Both the position numbers and the translations under genes were made by a program. From Pleomorphomonas diazotrophica (GTDB lineage: Bacteria > Pseudomonadota > Alphaproteobacteria > Rhizobiales > Pleomorphomonadaceae), in contig NZ_PJNW01000011.1 of assembly GCF_002844595.1 (NCBI RefSeq), forward strand, positions 246,368 to 310,367: DNA of 64,000 bases, written 5' to 3'. Positions 28,343 through 38,269 of this stretch are shown here, one piece after another. The notes beneath the pieces are model-generated. The model had not been told where the DNA came from, ran no database searches, and was given only the letters and a program-made list of their open reading frames with translations. The stretch's first letter is position 1; each line of letters begins with the position of its first letter.

Positions 28343-30961
28343 ATGGCGACCGAGCGATATAATGCGCGCGAAGCGGAAACGCGCTGGCAGAGGGCCTGGA
28401 CCGAGGCCAAGGTATTCGAGACGAAGAACGACGATCCGCGTCCGAAGTATTATGTCCTCGAGATGTTTCCCTATCCGTCCGGCCGCATCCACATGGGGCA
28501 CGTGCGCAACTACACCATGGGCGACGTTGTCGCCCGGTACAAGCGCGCCAAGGGCTTCAATGTCCTGCATCCCATGGGCTGGGACGCCTTCGGCATGCCA
28601 GCCGAAAATGCGGCGATGAAGGGCCACGTCCATCCCAAGACCTGGACCTACGAGAACATCGCCACCATGCGCGGCCAGCTGAAGAGCATGGGCCTGTCGC
28701 TCGACTGGAGCCGCGAGTTCGCAACCTGCGACGAGGACTATTACACCCAGCAGCAGAAGCTGTTCGTCGACTTCATGAAGGCGGGCCTCGTCGACCGCAA
28801 GAAGTCCAAGGTCAATTGGGACCCCGTCGACATGACCGTGCTCGCCAACGAGCAGGTGATCGATGGACGTGGCTGGCGCTCCGGCGCGCTGGTTGAGCAG
28901 CGCGAGCTGACGCAGTGGTTCCTCAAGATTTCCGACTATTCGGATGAACTGCTGTCCGCCCTCGATACGCTCGACCGCTGGCCTGAAAAGGTCCGGACCA
29001 TGCAGAAAAACTGGATCGGCCGGTCGGAAGGCCTGCGCGTCCGGTTCGAGCTGGATGGCGCGGCGGTGGGCGGCGAGCCGACCATCGAGGTGTTCACCAC
29101 CCGGCCGGATACGCTCTACGGCATGAGCTTCCTGGCGCTGTCCGCCGATCATCCGGTGGCCAAGGCGCTGGCCGAAAAGGACCCGGCGATTGCGGCCTTC
29201 TGCGAGGAGTGCCGGCGTATCGGCACGTCTGCAGCTGCGCTGGAGACGGCCGAGAAGAAGGGTCTCGCAACGGGCCTTTCGGTGAAGCATCCCTTCAACG
29301 GAAGGACCTATCCGGTCTACATCGCCAACTTCGTTCTGATGGACTATGGCACCGGCGCCATTTTCGGCTGCCCGGCGCATGATCAGCGCGACCTTGATTT
29401 CGCCCGGAAGTACAACCTCACCGTCACGCCGGTGGTGCTGCCCGAGGGCGCCGACCCCGCCGCCTTCGTGGTGGGCGACGTCGCCTATACCGACGACGGA
29501 AAGCTGTTCAACTCCGACTTCCTCGACGGCATGGACGTCGATGCGGCCAAGGACCTGGTGGCGAGCAAGCTTGAGGCGACGACGCTTCATGGCGCGCCGG
29601 CGGCCAAGCGGCAGGTGAATTACCGCCTGCGCGACTGGGGCATTTCGCGCCAGCGCTACTGGGGCTGCCCGATCCCGGTCATTCATTGCGAAGCCTGCGG
29701 CGTGGTGCCGGTGCCGGCCAAGGACCTGCCGGTGCGACTTCCCGAGGACGTCGAGTTCGACCGTCCCGGCAATCCGCTCGATCGCCATCCGACGTTCACC
29801 AAGTGCGTCTGTCCGGAGTGCGGCAAGCCGGCACGTCGCGAAACCGACACCATGGACACCTTTGTGGACTCGTCCTGGTACTATACCCGGTTCACCGAGC
29901 CGCGCGCCCAGATGCCGACCGTGCCGGAGGTGGCCAACGCCTGGTTGCCGGTCGACCAGTATATCGGCGGCATCGAGCACGCCATTCTGCACCTGCTCTA
30001 TTCGCGCTTCTTCACCCGGGCGATGAAGAAATGTGGCCACGTCGGCTTTGACGAACCGTTCCGGGGCCTGTTCACCCAGGGCATGGTGGTGCACGAGACC
30101 TACCAGTCGGCGGACGGCGAATGGGTGTCACCGGCCGATGTCGAGGTCATCGAGGAGGCCGGTGCCCGCAAGGCTCGGCTGCTCTCCTCCGGTGCGCCGG
30201 TCAAGATCGGCCCGATCGAGAAGATGTCGAAGTCGAAGAAGAACACCGTCGACCCGACCGACATCATCGACAGCTTCGGCGCCGACACCGCTCGCTGGTT
30301 CATGCTGTCCGACAGCCCGCCGGAGCGCGACGTCGAGTGGACCGAGGCGGGCGCCCAGGGAACCGCCCGTTTCCTGCAGCGCGTCTGGCGCATCGTGTCG
30401 GAGGCATCCGAGCTGGTGCCGACCGCCGGTCGCGCCGAGGGTGGCGACAAGCTGGCCCTCTCGCTGCGCAAGGCGGCGCACAAGGCTCTGGCCGCTGTCG
30501 AGGAGAATATCGAGGGCCTGCGCTTCAACGTGGCGCTCGCCAAGATCTATGAACTGGTCAACACGTTGGCCGGCGCGCTCACCAACGACAAGCCATTGCT
30601 GGCCGCCGACGGCGCCGCCGCCGCCGCGCTGGCCGAGGCGACTGGCCTGCTCGTCCGCATGATGGCGCCGATGACGCCGCATCTCGCCGAAGAAAGCTGG
30701 GCGGCGCTCGGTCACGACGGCCTGGTGGCGCTGGCTGATTGGCCGGCGGTCGATCGTGCCCTGCTCGTCGAGGACGAGGTGACCATGCCGGTGCAGGTCA
30801 ACGGCAAGAAGCGCGCCGATGTTACGGTGGCGCGCACCGCTTCGCCCGCCCAAGTGGAAGCCGAGGTTTTGAAGCTCGAAGCCGTGATCAAGGCGCTCGA
30901 CGGCAAGAGCCCGAAGAAGGTCATCGTCGTCGCCCAGAGGATCGTCAATGTGGTCGTCTGA
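28343..30961 (+). CDS. leuS: Leucyl-tRNA synthetase
   Basis: An 872-residue class Ia synthetase. The HIGH motif appears as HMGH in [13 protein letters not shown], the editing domain (CP1) occupies about residues 220-420 with TTRPDTLYG and the conserved D in HDQRDLDFA, and the KMSKS loop is at residues 627-631. The C-terminal anticodon-binding domain ends with the tRNA-binding segment [14 protein letters not shown]. The start [12 protein letters not shown] is typical. It overlaps lptE by 14 bases and leads the leuS-lptE-holA group. Confidence 0.98.
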   Translation: MATERYNAREAETRWQRAWTEAKVFETKNDDPRPKYYVLEMFPYPSGRIHMGHVRNYTMGDVVARYKRAKGFNVLHPMGWDAFGMPAENAAMKGHVHPKTWTYENIATMRGQLKSMGLSLDWSREFATCDEDYYTQQQKLFVDFMKAGLVDRKKSKVNWDPVDMTVLANEQVIDGRGWRSGALVEQRELTQWFLKISDYSDELLSALDTLDRWPEKVRTMQKNWIGRSEGLRVRFELDGAAVGGEPTIEVFTTRPDTLYGMSFLALSADHPVAKALAEKDPAIAAFCEECRRIGTSAAALETAEKKGLATGLSVKHPFNGRTYPVYIANFVLMDYGTGAIFGCPAHDQRDLDFARKYNLTVTPVVLPEGADPAAFVVGDVAYTDDGKLFNSDFLDGMDVDAAKDLVASKLEATTLHGAPAAKRQVNYRLRDWGISRQRYWGCPIPVIHCEACGVVPVPAKDLPVRLPEDVEFDRPGNPLDRHPTFTKCVCPECGKPARRETDTMDTFVDSSWYYTRFTEPRAQMPTVPEVANAWLPVDQYIGGIEHAILHLLYSRFFTRAMKKCGHVGFDEPFRGLFTQGMVVHETYQSADGEWVSPADVEVIEEAGARKARLLSSGAPVKIGPIEKMSKSKKNTVDPTDIIDSFGADTARWFMLSDSPPERDVEWTEAGAQGTARFLQRVWRIVSEASELVPTAGRAEGGDKLALSLRKAAHKALAAVEENIEGLRFNVALAKIYELVNTLAGALTNDKPLLAADGAAAAALAEATGLLVRMMAPMTPHLAEESWAALGHDGLVALADWPAVDRALLVEDEVTMPVQVNGKKRADVTVARTASPAQVEAEVLKLEAVIKALDGKSPKKVIVVAQRIVNVVV

Positions 30962-31481
30962 TATCCTTCGCCGCGGTGCTCTGCTGCTCGCGGTTGCCGG
31001 TCTTGTTGCGGCCTGCCAGGTCCGCCCGGTTTATGCACCGACCGGTTCGGCGGCCATGGGCGCCAGCCCGGCGATGGCCACCGAGCTTGCCTCGATCGCC
31101 GTCGAGGCGCAGACCGATCGTCTGGGACAGGCTCTGATGAACGAGCTGATCTTCCAGCTCCGTGGCGGCGGTGCGCTGGTCGCGCCGAAGTATCGCCTGG
31201 ATCTCATCCTGACGATACGCGTCTCGGATCTCGCCATTCGCGCCCGTGAGGATATTCCGGTGGCCAAGTTGGTATCGCTCACCGCCACCTACACGCTGAC
31301 CGAGATCGCTACCGGCCGCGTGGTCACCTCGGACAACGTCTACACCACGTCGTCGTTCGACGTCAGTTCGCAGCGCTATGCCAATGTCAGAGCCCAGCAG
31401 GATGCCGAGGATCGGGCGGCGCGGGCTGCGGCGGCCGACATTCGCTTGCGTCTCTCCTCTGCATTGATCGGCAAGGGCTGA
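30948..31481 (+). CDS. lptE: LPS-assembly lipoprotein LptE
   Basis: A 177-residue lipoprotein. The lipobox LVAAC places the lipidated cysteine at about residue 23; the mature part begins [12 protein letters not shown], which is typical of the alphaproteobacterial LptE. LptE plugs the LptD barrel in the outer membrane during lipopolysaccharide insertion. The ATG is inside the end of leuS, and holA follows after four bases. The sequence is divergent overall, so assignment leans on the lipobox, length and conserved position. Confidence 0.87.
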   Translation: MWSSDILRRGALLLAVAGLVAACQVRPVYAPTGSAAMGASPAMATELASIAVEAQTDRLGQALMNELIFQLRGGGALVAPKYRLDLILTIRVSDLAIRAREDIPVAKLVSLTATYTLTEIATGRVVTSDNVYTTSSFDVSSQRYANVRAQQDAEDRAARAAAADIRLRLSSALIGKG

Positions 31482-31485
31482 GGCG

Positions 31486-32529
31486 ATGGTGGCGGCGCGC
31501 GCCCAGGAGGCCGATCGCCTCGTCGCGCGGCCGCCGCAGGATGTGGCCTTCTATCTGGTCTACGGGCCGGATACCGGCCTTGTGTCCGAGCGGGCGAAAG
31601 CCATTGCCGCCGCCTTCGCGGACCCAGGCGACCCCTTCGCGCTGGTGCGCATCGAGGCGTCGGATCTCACGGCCAATCCGACGCGTCTCGCCGACGAGGC
31701 CTATGCCGTATCGATGTTTTCGAGCCGGCGGGCCATTCTGGTGCGCGACGGCGGTCGCTCCGATCTCGCCGGGCGGTTCCGGGCGCTGTTCAAGCAGCCG
31801 CCGACCGACACGGCGATCGTCGTCGAGGCGGGGGACCTCAAGAAATCCAGCCCGCTCAGGGTGCTGTTCGAGCAGGAAAGCCGGGCTTACGCCATTCCCT
31901 GCTTTGCCGACGACGAACGGTCGATCGGCGCGTTGGTCGATGAGGAGGTGCGGGCCGCCGGCCTTTCCATCGCAGCGGAGGCGCGGGCGCTTCTCGTGTC
32001 GCTGCTGGGTGGCGACCGGCTTATGACGCGCGGCGAGATCCAGAAGCTCTGTCTGCATGCCCATGGCACGGGGACTATCACGCTTGCCGATGTCGAGACG
32101 CTCATCGGCGACAGCTCCACCTTTGCCGTCGACGAGGTGATCGACGCTGCCGCCGGCGGCGCCTTGACCGAACTGGTCGAAGGGCTGGCCAAGGCACGGG
32201 CCGAGGGGGTCGATGCCGGCCAGATCGCCGGCGCGGCGCTTCGACACTTCATGCTGCTCGACGAGTTGCGTGCCGCCGTCGATGGCGGCGTCTCTCCCGG
32301 CGATGCAGTCAACGGCGCCCGGCCGCCGGTGTTCTTCAAGCGCAAAGGCAGGGTTGAGGCGGCGCTTGGCCTATGGCCGCCGGCGCGGCTTGCGCGGGCG
32401 ATCGTCGTGCTCGGCGATGCGGCGCGCGATGCCCGCCTCAACCCGGCACTTTCAGCCGACATCGTCGGAGAAACACTTCTGACGCTCGCCCGTGCCGCCG
32501 ATCAGGCGGCCGGCCGGCGGCGGCGATAG
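31486..32529 (+). CDS. holA: DNA polymerase III subunit delta
   Basis: A 347-residue clamp-loader subunit. VAFYLVYGPDTGLVSERAKAI replaces the usual LYLLYGPD N-terminal segment; FSSRRAILVRDGG, LVSLLGGDRLMTRGEIQKL (family: L.GD...A..EL.KL) and FAVDEVIDAAAGG follow. The delta subunit opens the beta clamp. It is third in leuS-lptE-holA and is convergent with a Nudix gene only two bases away. In many rhizobia this trio is next to parAB; here they are about 27 kb apart. Confidence 0.92.
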   Translation: MVAARAQEADRLVARPPQDVAFYLVYGPDTGLVSERAKAIAAAFADPGDPFALVRIEASDLTANPTRLADEAYAVSMFSSRRAILVRDGGRSDLAGRFRALFKQPPTDTAIVVEAGDLKKSSPLRVLFEQESRAYAIPCFADDERSIGALVDEEVRAAGLSIAAEARALLVSLLGGDRLMTRGEIQKLCLHAHGTGTITLADVETLIGDSSTFAVDEVIDAAAGGALTELVEGLAKARAEGVDAGQIAGAALRHFMLLDELRAAVDGGVSPGDAVNGARPPVFFKRKGRVEAALGLWPPARLARAIVVLGDAARDARLNPALSADIVGETLLTLARAADQAAGRRRR

Positions 32530-32531
32530 GC

Positions 32532-33104
32532 TCAAGCCGGGCCGACGTCCTCAAAGGCACTCACAACGCGCGCGTATTGCTGTCGCCGATGCAACGGCGC
32601 GACAGACGGCAGCTCGGCAAGCGGTCGCCAGCGCCATTCAAGAAACTCCGGCGGCTCCTCCGTGTGGGTCGCGGCCACCGTGATCTCGCTCTCCTCGCCG
32701 GTGAAGCGGAAGGCCACCCAGCGCTGGCGCTGGCCGCGAAAGGGATGGAGCTTGTGGATCCTGGCGCCGCGCACCGGAAAATCATAGCTCCACCATTCCT
32801 GGGTAACGGCAATCAGCGCGGCGCTCGTGACACCGGTTTCCTCCCAGAGTTCGCGTCGTGCCGCCGTGACGATGTCCTCATTGGCGTCGATGCCGCCCTG
32901 CGGCAATGCCCAGTCGGCACCCTCGGCGAAGATTTCCGGGTCCGGCCAGCCGAAGGGATTGGCATAGGCCCTGCCGGCAAACACCAGTCCCTCCGCGTTG
33001 AACAGGCAAATGCCGACATTCGGCCGGTAGGGAAGATCAGGCAGAAGGGGGTCGCGTTCCGCCGGGTCAGGAGGTGCGACGGCAGCCGGAAGACGCGCCG
33101 TCAC
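32532..33104 (-). CDS. RppH-type Nudix hydrolase (first of two)
   Basis: A 190-residue Nudix protein. The Nudix box is complete: GGIDANEDIVTAARRELWEETGV fits GX5EX7REUXEEXGU (shown as GGIDANE and RELWEETGV parts). LPYRPNVGICLFNAEGLVFAGRA before it and the tryptophan-rich QEWWSYDFPVRG segment resemble RppH/IalA, which removes pyrophosphate from mRNA 5' ends. An N-terminal extension of about 25 residues is proline and acid rich. Its start overlaps the neighbouring paralogue by four bases. Confidence 0.86.
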   Translation of the reverse strand: MTARLPAAVAPPDPAERDPLLPDLPYRPNVGICLFNAEGLVFAGRAYANPFGWPDPEIFAEGADWALPQGGIDANEDIVTAARRELWEETGVTSAALIAVTQEWWSYDFPVRGARIHKLHPFRGQRQRWVAFRFTGEESEITVAATHTEEPPEFLEWRWRPLAELPSVAPLHRRQQYARVVSAFEDVGPA

Positions 33105-33607
33105 GCCGGCACCGCCAGATCGGCGAAGGCAGCGGCGACCTGCTCGTAGATCGGCCTCTTGAAGGCCACGACGAGGCTCGGTACTTCCGACAACGGCTTC
33201 CAGTCCCAGCGCGAGAACTCTGCCGGATGGCTGCCGCCGCCCGGCCTCAGAATGTTGATCTCGTCATCGGTCCCCAGGAAGCGGAAAGCGAACCACTTCT
33301 GGGTCTGACCACGCCACTTTCGCTGGAAGCGGCCAGTGGCGAGATCGTCGGGCACGTCGTAGCGATACCATTCGGGCGCCTCACCCAGGAGTTCGACCGA
33401 ACGCACCGAGGTTTCCTCCCACAGTTCGCGGCGGGCGGCGTCGAGCGGGCTTTCGCCGTTGTCGATGCCGCCTTGCGGCATCTGCCAGGGGGCCGCGTCC
33501 GGTGTGCCTTCGAGGTCGGCGCGATGGCCGACGAAGACGAGGCCGGCACGGTTGATCAACACGGCACCGGCGCAGGGACGATAGGGTAGGTCGGCTCGGG
33601 AGGTCAT
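33101..33607 (-). CDS. RppH-type Nudix hydrolase (second of two)
   Basis: A 168-residue Nudix protein at the normal length of RppH. LPYRPCAGAVLINRAGLVFVGHR and WYRYDVPDDLATGRFQRKWRGQTQKWFAF (in parts: YDVPDDLA, KWRGQTQKWF) are RppH signatures. The Nudix box reads GGIDNGESPLDAARRELWEETSV, with Ser replacing the last Gly of the motif. It is probably the true RNA pyrophosphohydrolase, with the neighbour an extra copy; the changed box leaves this open. It follows the YibQ-type deacetylase by seven bases. Confidence 0.88.
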   Translation of the reverse strand: MTSRADLPYRPCAGAVLINRAGLVFVGHRADLEGTPDAAPWQMPQGGIDNGESPLDAARRELWEETSVRSVELLGEAPEWYRYDVPDDLATGRFQRKWRGQTQKWFAFRFLGTDDEINILRPGGGSHPAEFSRWDWKPLSEVPSLVVAFKRPIYEQVAAAFADLAVPA

Positions 33608-33614
33608 GCTTGTC

Positions 33615-34736
33615 TCAGTTCTGCTGGGGCACGGCGGTGATCGGCACCAGCGTGATGCCACGGCCGTCAAGGCCGCTGGTCCAGCCGGAAAGCGCCTTCA
33701 GCGTTGCCGGCCGGGCGCTGGCGACGCCGACGGCAAGGCCGCGCGTTCGGGCGATCTGCTCGAGCTGGGCGAGGCGGCCGGTTATCTCGCCGGGCGTTGG
33801 CACCGCGTCGATGACGAGATCGGCCCTGGCGAATGTGGTCTTGGATTTGCCGGCCGACTGTTCCGCCACGCTGCGCGGCGAACTGCCGTCATCGAGATAG
33901 AGCAGTCCGCGCAAGGCGATTTCCTGCATCACCGGGTCGAGGGCGGCAGGCTCGGACGTGAAGCGGGCGCCCATGTAGTTGACCACGCCGACATAGGTGG
34001 TGAGGCGGCCCATCACACGGTGCAGGTTCTCGATGTTCTGGCGCACGTCCTTGGCGACAAGCAGCGTGTTTTCGCCGGGGTCGTTGTCGGGGTAGTCGAA
34101 AGGTTCGAGCGGCACTTGCAGCAGGAGCTCGTGACCGTCCTGGCGAGCCTTGGCCGTCCAGCGATCGAGACTGGCGCCATAGGGAGCAAAGGCCAGCGTC
34201 ACCTCCGGCGGCAGCGTGGCGAGCGCTTCCTGCGTTCCCGTCTGGCTGAGGCCGAGATCGCCGACCACGATGGCGATCTTTGGAGACGCGCCGACGAATC
34301 CCGGCACCGGGCGGGCGTAGACGTCGGCTGGCCGCCGGCCGTCGGCGGCGACGCGCGGCAACGGACCGAAGGGGGAGGTCTCGATGAGAGCGGCGTCCGC
34401 CTCGACGGGCAGAGCCACGGCAACTTCGGTGTTCGAAGGGCCTTCGACCGTCACCCCGGCCTCGGGTTTGATCTCGGACGGTGGCGGTAGCAGTTCTCCG
34501 GTGCCGGATTTCACGCCCACGGTGGCGATGTCGGCGCGAGCATATCCGGTTTCCGACGTTTCGATCTTGGCGCGGGCATAGGGCTCGCCGCCGAAGGGAT
34601 CGTTCACCACCATCAGCCATACGGCGAGTCCGGCGAAGAGGCACGCCGTGACAACGGCGGCGATGGCGCCCACCGGCACGCGAAACTTCCGGCCGCTGGT
34701 GCCGCCGAAGCCGAGAGGATTGGTGAGGTCGTTCAT
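33615..34736 (-). CDS. YibQ-type divergent polysaccharide deacetylase
   Basis: A 373-residue protein with one N-terminal membrane helix (VGAIAAVVTACLFAGLAVWLMV), a proline/glutamate-rich linker and a C-terminal NodB-fold domain of the divergent polysaccharide deacetylase family (COG2861). KIAIVVGDLGLSQTGTQEALATLP opens the domain (in parts: IAIVVGDLGLS), with GHELLLQVPLEPFDYP and YVGVVNYMGARFTSE later. It is presumably in the periplasm and linked to cell-wall work with the upstream EnvC and CtpA; the substrate is not known. Downstream is a Nudix gene. Confidence 0.86.
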   Translation of the reverse strand: MNDLTNPLGFGGTSGRKFRVPVGAIAAVVTACLFAGLAVWLMVVNDPFGGEPYARAKIETSETGYARADIATVGVKSGTGELLPPPSEIKPEAGVTVEGPSNTEVAVALPVEADAALIETSPFGPLPRVAADGRRPADVYARPVPGFVGASPKIAIVVGDLGLSQTGTQEALATLPPEVTLAFAPYGASLDRWTAKARQDGHELLLQVPLEPFDYPDNDPGENTLLVAKDVRQNIENLHRVMGRLTTYVGVVNYMGARFTSEPAALDPVMQEIALRGLLYLDDGSSPRSVAEQSAGKSKTTFARADLVIDAVPTPGEITGRLAQLEQIARTRGLAVGVASARPATLKALSGWTSGLDGRGITLVPITAVPQQN

Positions 34737-34828
34737 GGCGCGTGAGTCCGGCTACGGGCGACCGCCCTGATTCGGTTCTTCGGAGCTTAGTTCAATCCAC
34801 GTCGACGCGGTATGCCGCCAAAACACGA

Positions 34829-34857
34829 CGGGCCGGAGATGACTCCGGCCCGGCATG
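34829..34857 (-). terminator. Terminator after ctpA
   Basis: On the minus strand, a perfect 10-bp stem (34852-34843 with 34838-34829) with a four-base loop is followed by TCGTGTTTTGG, giving a T-run at 34824-34821. It lies 24 bases past the ctpA stop, so the deacetylase gene downstream probably depends on read-through or its own promoter. Confidence 0.75.
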
Positions 34858-34875
34858 TTCTCGCTTGTCGTCTGC

Positions 34876-36207
34876 TCAGTTGGCGACGGGGTCGTCACCC
34901 TTGGGCGGGAAGGCGGCGTTGGCCTGCAGCCCGCGCAACAGGTCGAGCGCAAGGTTGAGCTGCTTGTCGTTCTTCGGGTCGGGCGGCACATAGGCCTGGC
35001 TGCCGGACCCTTCGGTGCCCTCGGTCTCGCTCTTGAGGTGGCCCTTGAGCGACGCCTCGCCCTTGGTCTCGGTCACCTGGTCCTTGAGATCCTCTGGCAG
35101 GTCCTGCAACACCTCGATGTCCGGATGGATGCCCTTGGCCTGGATCGAGTTGCCCGACGGCGTGTAGTAGCGGGCGGTGGTCAGCCGGATGGCGCCATTG
35201 GAGCCAAGCGGAATGATGGTCTGCACCGAACCCTTGCCGAAGGAGCGCGTGCCGAGAATGGTCGCCCGACGGTGATCCTGCAGGGCGCCGGCGACGATTT
35301 CCGAGGCCGAGGCCGAACCGCCGTTGATCAGCACGATCACCGGCTTGTCGCCGACAAGTTCGCCGGCCTTGGCGGCATAGCGGCGGGTGTCGCCATCGTG
35401 GCGTCCGCGCGTCGAGACGATCTCGCCCTGGTCGAGGAAAGCATCGGAGACGGCGATGGCCTGATCCAGCAGGCCACCGGGGTCGTTGCGCAGATCGAGC
35501 ACGTAACCCTTGAGCTTGTCCTCGGGGACGGCGGCGCTGATCTTGTCGATCGACGTCTTGAGGCCGTCGAAGGTCTGGGCGGTGAACTGGGAGATGCGGA
35601 TGTAGCCGACATCGTCCTTCACCTCGTAGCGCACCGACTGCATCTTGATGACGTCCCGAACGATCTTGACGTCGAAGGGCTTGTCGGTACCGCGCGCCAC
35701 GGTGAGGGTGATCGAGGAGTTGATCGGCCCGCGCATCTTGTCGACCGCCTCGTTGAGGGTGAGGCCCTTCACGTCGGTCCCGTCGATGGCGGTGATGAGG
35801 TCACCGGCGCGAATGCCGGCCTTGGCGGCCGGGGTGTCGTCGATCGGCGTCACCACCTTGACGACGCCTTCCTCCATGGTGACCTCGATGCCGAGCCCGC
35901 CGAACTCGCCCTTGGTCTGGACCTGCATGTCCTGGTAGCTCTTGGCGTTCATGTAGCTCGAATGCGGGTCGAGCGACGTCAGCATGCCGTTGACGGCCGC
36001 CTCGATCAGCGCCGGCTCGTCGGGTTCCTCGACATAGTCGGACCGGATGCGCTCGAATACGTCGCCAAACAGGTTGAGCTGGCGATAGGTATCGACGCCG
36101 GCGGCCACCGCCGACCCGAGACCGGGCAGACGTTGCTCGAGGGTCAGGGTGGTGATGCCAGCGCCAATGACGGCGCCCGCTGCGAGTAGCGACAGTTTCT
36201 TGATCAT
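34876..36207 (-). CDS. ctpA: C-terminal processing protease CtpA (S41)
   Basis: A 443-residue serine protease. A signal or anchor sequence (KKLSLLAAGAVIGAGITTLTL) is followed by a PDZ domain (GLGIEVTMEEGVVKVVTPIDDTPAAKAGIRAGDLI, roughly residues 80-160) and the catalytic core with NGGSASASEIVAGALQD (Ser) and GTRSFGKGSVQ (Lys). CtpA trims periplasmic proteins and cell-wall hydrolases. The start is ATG 36207; its overlap with the EnvC-like gene (stop at 36204) is four bases, so the two are translationally coupled. Confidence 0.94.
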   Translation of the reverse strand: MIKKLSLLAAGAVIGAGITTLTLEQRLPGLGSAVAAGVDTYRQLNLFGDVFERIRSDYVEEPDEPALIEAAVNGMLTSLDPHSSYMNAKSYQDMQVQTKGEFGGLGIEVTMEEGVVKVVTPIDDTPAAKAGIRAGDLITAIDGTDVKGLTLNEAVDKMRGPINSSITLTVARGTDKPFDVKIVRDVIKMQSVRYEVKDDVGYIRISQFTAQTFDGLKTSIDKISAAVPEDKLKGYVLDLRNDPGGLLDQAIAVSDAFLDQGEIVSTRGRHDGDTRRYAAKAGELVGDKPVIVLINGGSASASEIVAGALQDHRRATILGTRSFGKGSVQTIIPLGSNGAIRLTTARYYTPSGNSIQAKGIHPDIEVLQDLPEDLKDQVTETKGEASLKGHLKSETEGTEGSGSQAYVPPDPKNDKQLNLALDLLRGLQANAAFPPKGDDPVAN

Positions 36208-37559
36208 CCGCTGACCTTCCGATCCTGCGATGCGACCCACCAGGGAGAGGGGTCGATCGAAGTTCCACCTTTGCGAAATTCGACGTAAAGCACGGGCTGG
36301 GTGACGCTGGCGTCCAGCGCGGCGGCGCTGGCCAGCCGTTGATTTCCCATGACACCGACGGGCTCGCCCGTCAAAACAAATTGGTCCAGTTGGACGTCGA
36401 TCCGCTCCATGCCGGCAAGCACAACATGATAGTCATCGCCGGCGTCGAGGATCAAGAGCTGTCCGTAGGAGCGGAACGGCCCGGCGTAGACCACGCGGCC
36501 GTCGGCGGGCGACACCACGCGGGCTCCGGCGCGCGTGGCGATCGACTGCCCTTGCGACAGGCCGCCAAGGCCATTGTCGTCGCCGAAGGATTGCAGATTC
36601 ACGCCGCGAACCGGCGGGATCAGCCGTCCCTTGGTGTCCGCGAAGGCCACGGCCGGTCCGAGACGGCCGCCTGCACTTGGTGCGGTCTCTGTGGTGGCCG
36701 GCGATTCGGGTCGAGCCGCCGGCAGTGCCTTCTTCATGCCGGCGATCAGTTCCTCGAGACTGCGGGCGTTCTTGGCCAGCTCCTCGGCCTTGGCCTTCTC
36801 GGCGGCTAGGTCGGCGGACTTCGCCTCGCTTTCCGCCTTTTTCTTGTCGATGAGCAGCGTCAGGCGCTGTCGCTCTTCGGCGATGGCGGCGGCGTCGGCC
36901 CTGAGACGATCGCGCTCGGCGGCGGCGCGCGTCCGTTCCGTGACAAGGGCGTCGAGGTCGGATTGCAACGCCTCGGCCTCGATGCGAACTTCCGGCAGAA
37001 CGGCTCCCACCACGACCGCGGAGCGTACCGCCTTCAGTGCGTCCTCGGGGCTGACCACTAGCGCCGGCGGCGGCTGGCGCCCGATGCGCTGGGCGGTGGA
37101 CAGCACGGCGATCAGCACGTCCCGTCGGGCGGCGAGCGAAAGACGGATGCGCGCCTCGTTGTCGGCGCCGCGGGCGAGGCGCTCTTCACTGTCGGTGATG
37201 GACTGTTCAAGCGCCTGAACGCGAGCGGCCGATGTCACGAGCTGATCGCTGAGCGCCTGCTGATCGCGGGACAGACCGGCGATTTCGGCGGCAATCTCCG
37301 CCTGCCTTTCGGCCGACACTTCCATGGCGCCGCGCAGCTTGGCAAGCTCCTGATCCTTCAACGCCCGTTCGGCTTCCATGCGGTTGCTGTCCGCACTGCG
37401 GTCGGTGAGGGCGGCCGGCTGCATGACGGCGGTCGCCGGCGCAAAGGCGGTCGCCTCCGGCGGCAGTCCGTCCTGGGCAACGGCATAGCCGGGCAGCGCC
37501 GCGAAGACGGCGGCGAGGACGAGGCGGCGGGCTCCGGGACGTCGCGTTACATGCGGCAT
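36204..37559 (-). CDS. EnvC/NlpD-type murein hydrolase activator
   Basis: A 451-residue exported protein. A signal peptide (LVLAAVFAALPGYAVAQ) precedes two long coiled-coil stretches, about residues 55-130 and 190-290, rich in Glu, Arg and Ala. The C-terminal LytM domain reads VVSPADGRVVYAGPFRSYGQLLILDAG, but the zinc-binding histidines of active M23 peptidases are absent (LDAG in place of LxHG and LYVEFRKGG in place of HLHFE). This fits EnvC, which activates amidases rather than cutting murein. It is coupled to ctpA. Confidence 0.87.
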   Translation of the reverse strand: MPHVTRRPGARRLVLAAVFAALPGYAVAQDGLPPEATAFAPATAVMQPAALTDRSADSNRMEAERALKDQELAKLRGAMEVSAERQAEIAAEIAGLSRDQQALSDQLVTSAARVQALEQSITDSEERLARGADNEARIRLSLAARRDVLIAVLSTAQRIGRQPPPALVVSPEDALKAVRSAVVVGAVLPEVRIEAEALQSDLDALVTERTRAAAERDRLRADAAAIAEERQRLTLLIDKKKAESEAKSADLAAEKAKAEELAKNARSLEELIAGMKKALPAARPESPATTETAPSAGGRLGPAVAFADTKGRLIPPVRGVNLQSFGDDNGLGGLSQGQSIATRAGARVVSPADGRVVYAGPFRSYGQLLILDAGDDYHVVLAGMERIDVQLDQFVLTGEPVGVMGNQRLASAAALDASVTQPVLYVEFRKGGTSIDPSPWWVASQDRKVSG

Positions 37560-37664
37560 GGACGAAGGGCTGTCCGGTGGCGGTGCGGTCGAGCGGCAGA
37601 CCCTATCGGTCTTTCCGTTAATGCCTCGTCAACCAAGAAGTCTCGGTGGCAAGGCATCGTCGGA

Positions 37665-38147
37665 TCAGGGCCGGTGATAGGGGTGGCCGCTCAAAATGGT
37701 GACTGCACGATAAACCTGCTCTGCGGCGAGAATGCGGACGATTTGGTGCGGCCAAGTCAGCCGGCCGAAGGAAATGCGATGGCCGGCGCGCGACAGGAGC
37801 TCCTGGCCGTGGCCGTCCGGTCCGCCGATCATCAGCACGGTGTTCGGGGTTCCGCGGTCGCGCGCTTGTCCGAGCATTTCGGCGAATCGCTCCGAGGTCG
37901 GCGAATCGCCCCGCTCGTCGAGAGCGATCAGAAGGGCGCCAGGCGGCAGATCGGCGAGCAGGCCGCGGGCCTCCTCTTCCTTGCGCTGCAAGGCCTCGCG
38001 CGCCCGGCTCTCGATGATTTCGCGGGCGGTGACCGAGGAAAAGCCGATGGCCCGGCCGGCCTTGTCGGCGCGATCAAGATAGCGGTCGGCAAGCTCGCGC
38101 TCGGGACCGGCCTTCAGTTTGCCGACGGCATGGATGGCGATGCGCAT
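37665..38147 (-). CDS. rlmH: 23S rRNA pseudouridine-1915 N3-methyltransferase RlmH
   Basis: A 160-residue SPOUT enzyme. MRIAIHAVGKLKAGPEREL at the start, LIALDERGDSPTSERFA, VLMIGGPDGHG and RISFGRLTWPHQIVRILAAEQVYRA (in parts: SFGRLTWPHQIVR) are RlmH signatures. It modifies the tip of helix 69 in assembled ribosomes. The chosen start at 38147 removes an unconserved basic extension. It lies between rsfS and the EnvC-like gene, matching the order in related genomes. Confidence 0.95.
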   Translation of the reverse strand: MRIAIHAVGKLKAGPERELADRYLDRADKAGRAIGFSSVTAREIIESRAREALQRKEEEARGLLADLPPGALLIALDERGDSPTSERFAEMLGQARDRGTPNTVLMIGGPDGHGQELLSRAGHRISFGRLTWPHQIVRILAAEQVYRAVTILSGHPYHRP

Positions 38148-38182
38148 GGTTTTCTTCTTGTTCGGGCGCACACGCCTTTCCG

Positions 38183-38201
38183 GCGGGGCCAGCGGCCCCG
38201 C
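38183..38201 (-). other. Stem-loop between rsfS and rlmH
   Basis: An 8-bp GC-only stem (38183-38190 with 38194-38201) with an AGC loop in the 122-base gap. There is no T-run. It could reduce read-through from rsfS or protect its mRNA. Confidence 0.4.
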
Positions 38202-38269
38202 GTGCCGGGGTCATGAGAAGCGTCCGCTCAGGTCGGAAAACACCCGGCTTTCCGAACCCTGCGCCGATA

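Noticed and set aside
28172..30094. A 640-codon open frame antisense to leuS
   Set aside because: A shadow of leuS; no family signature.
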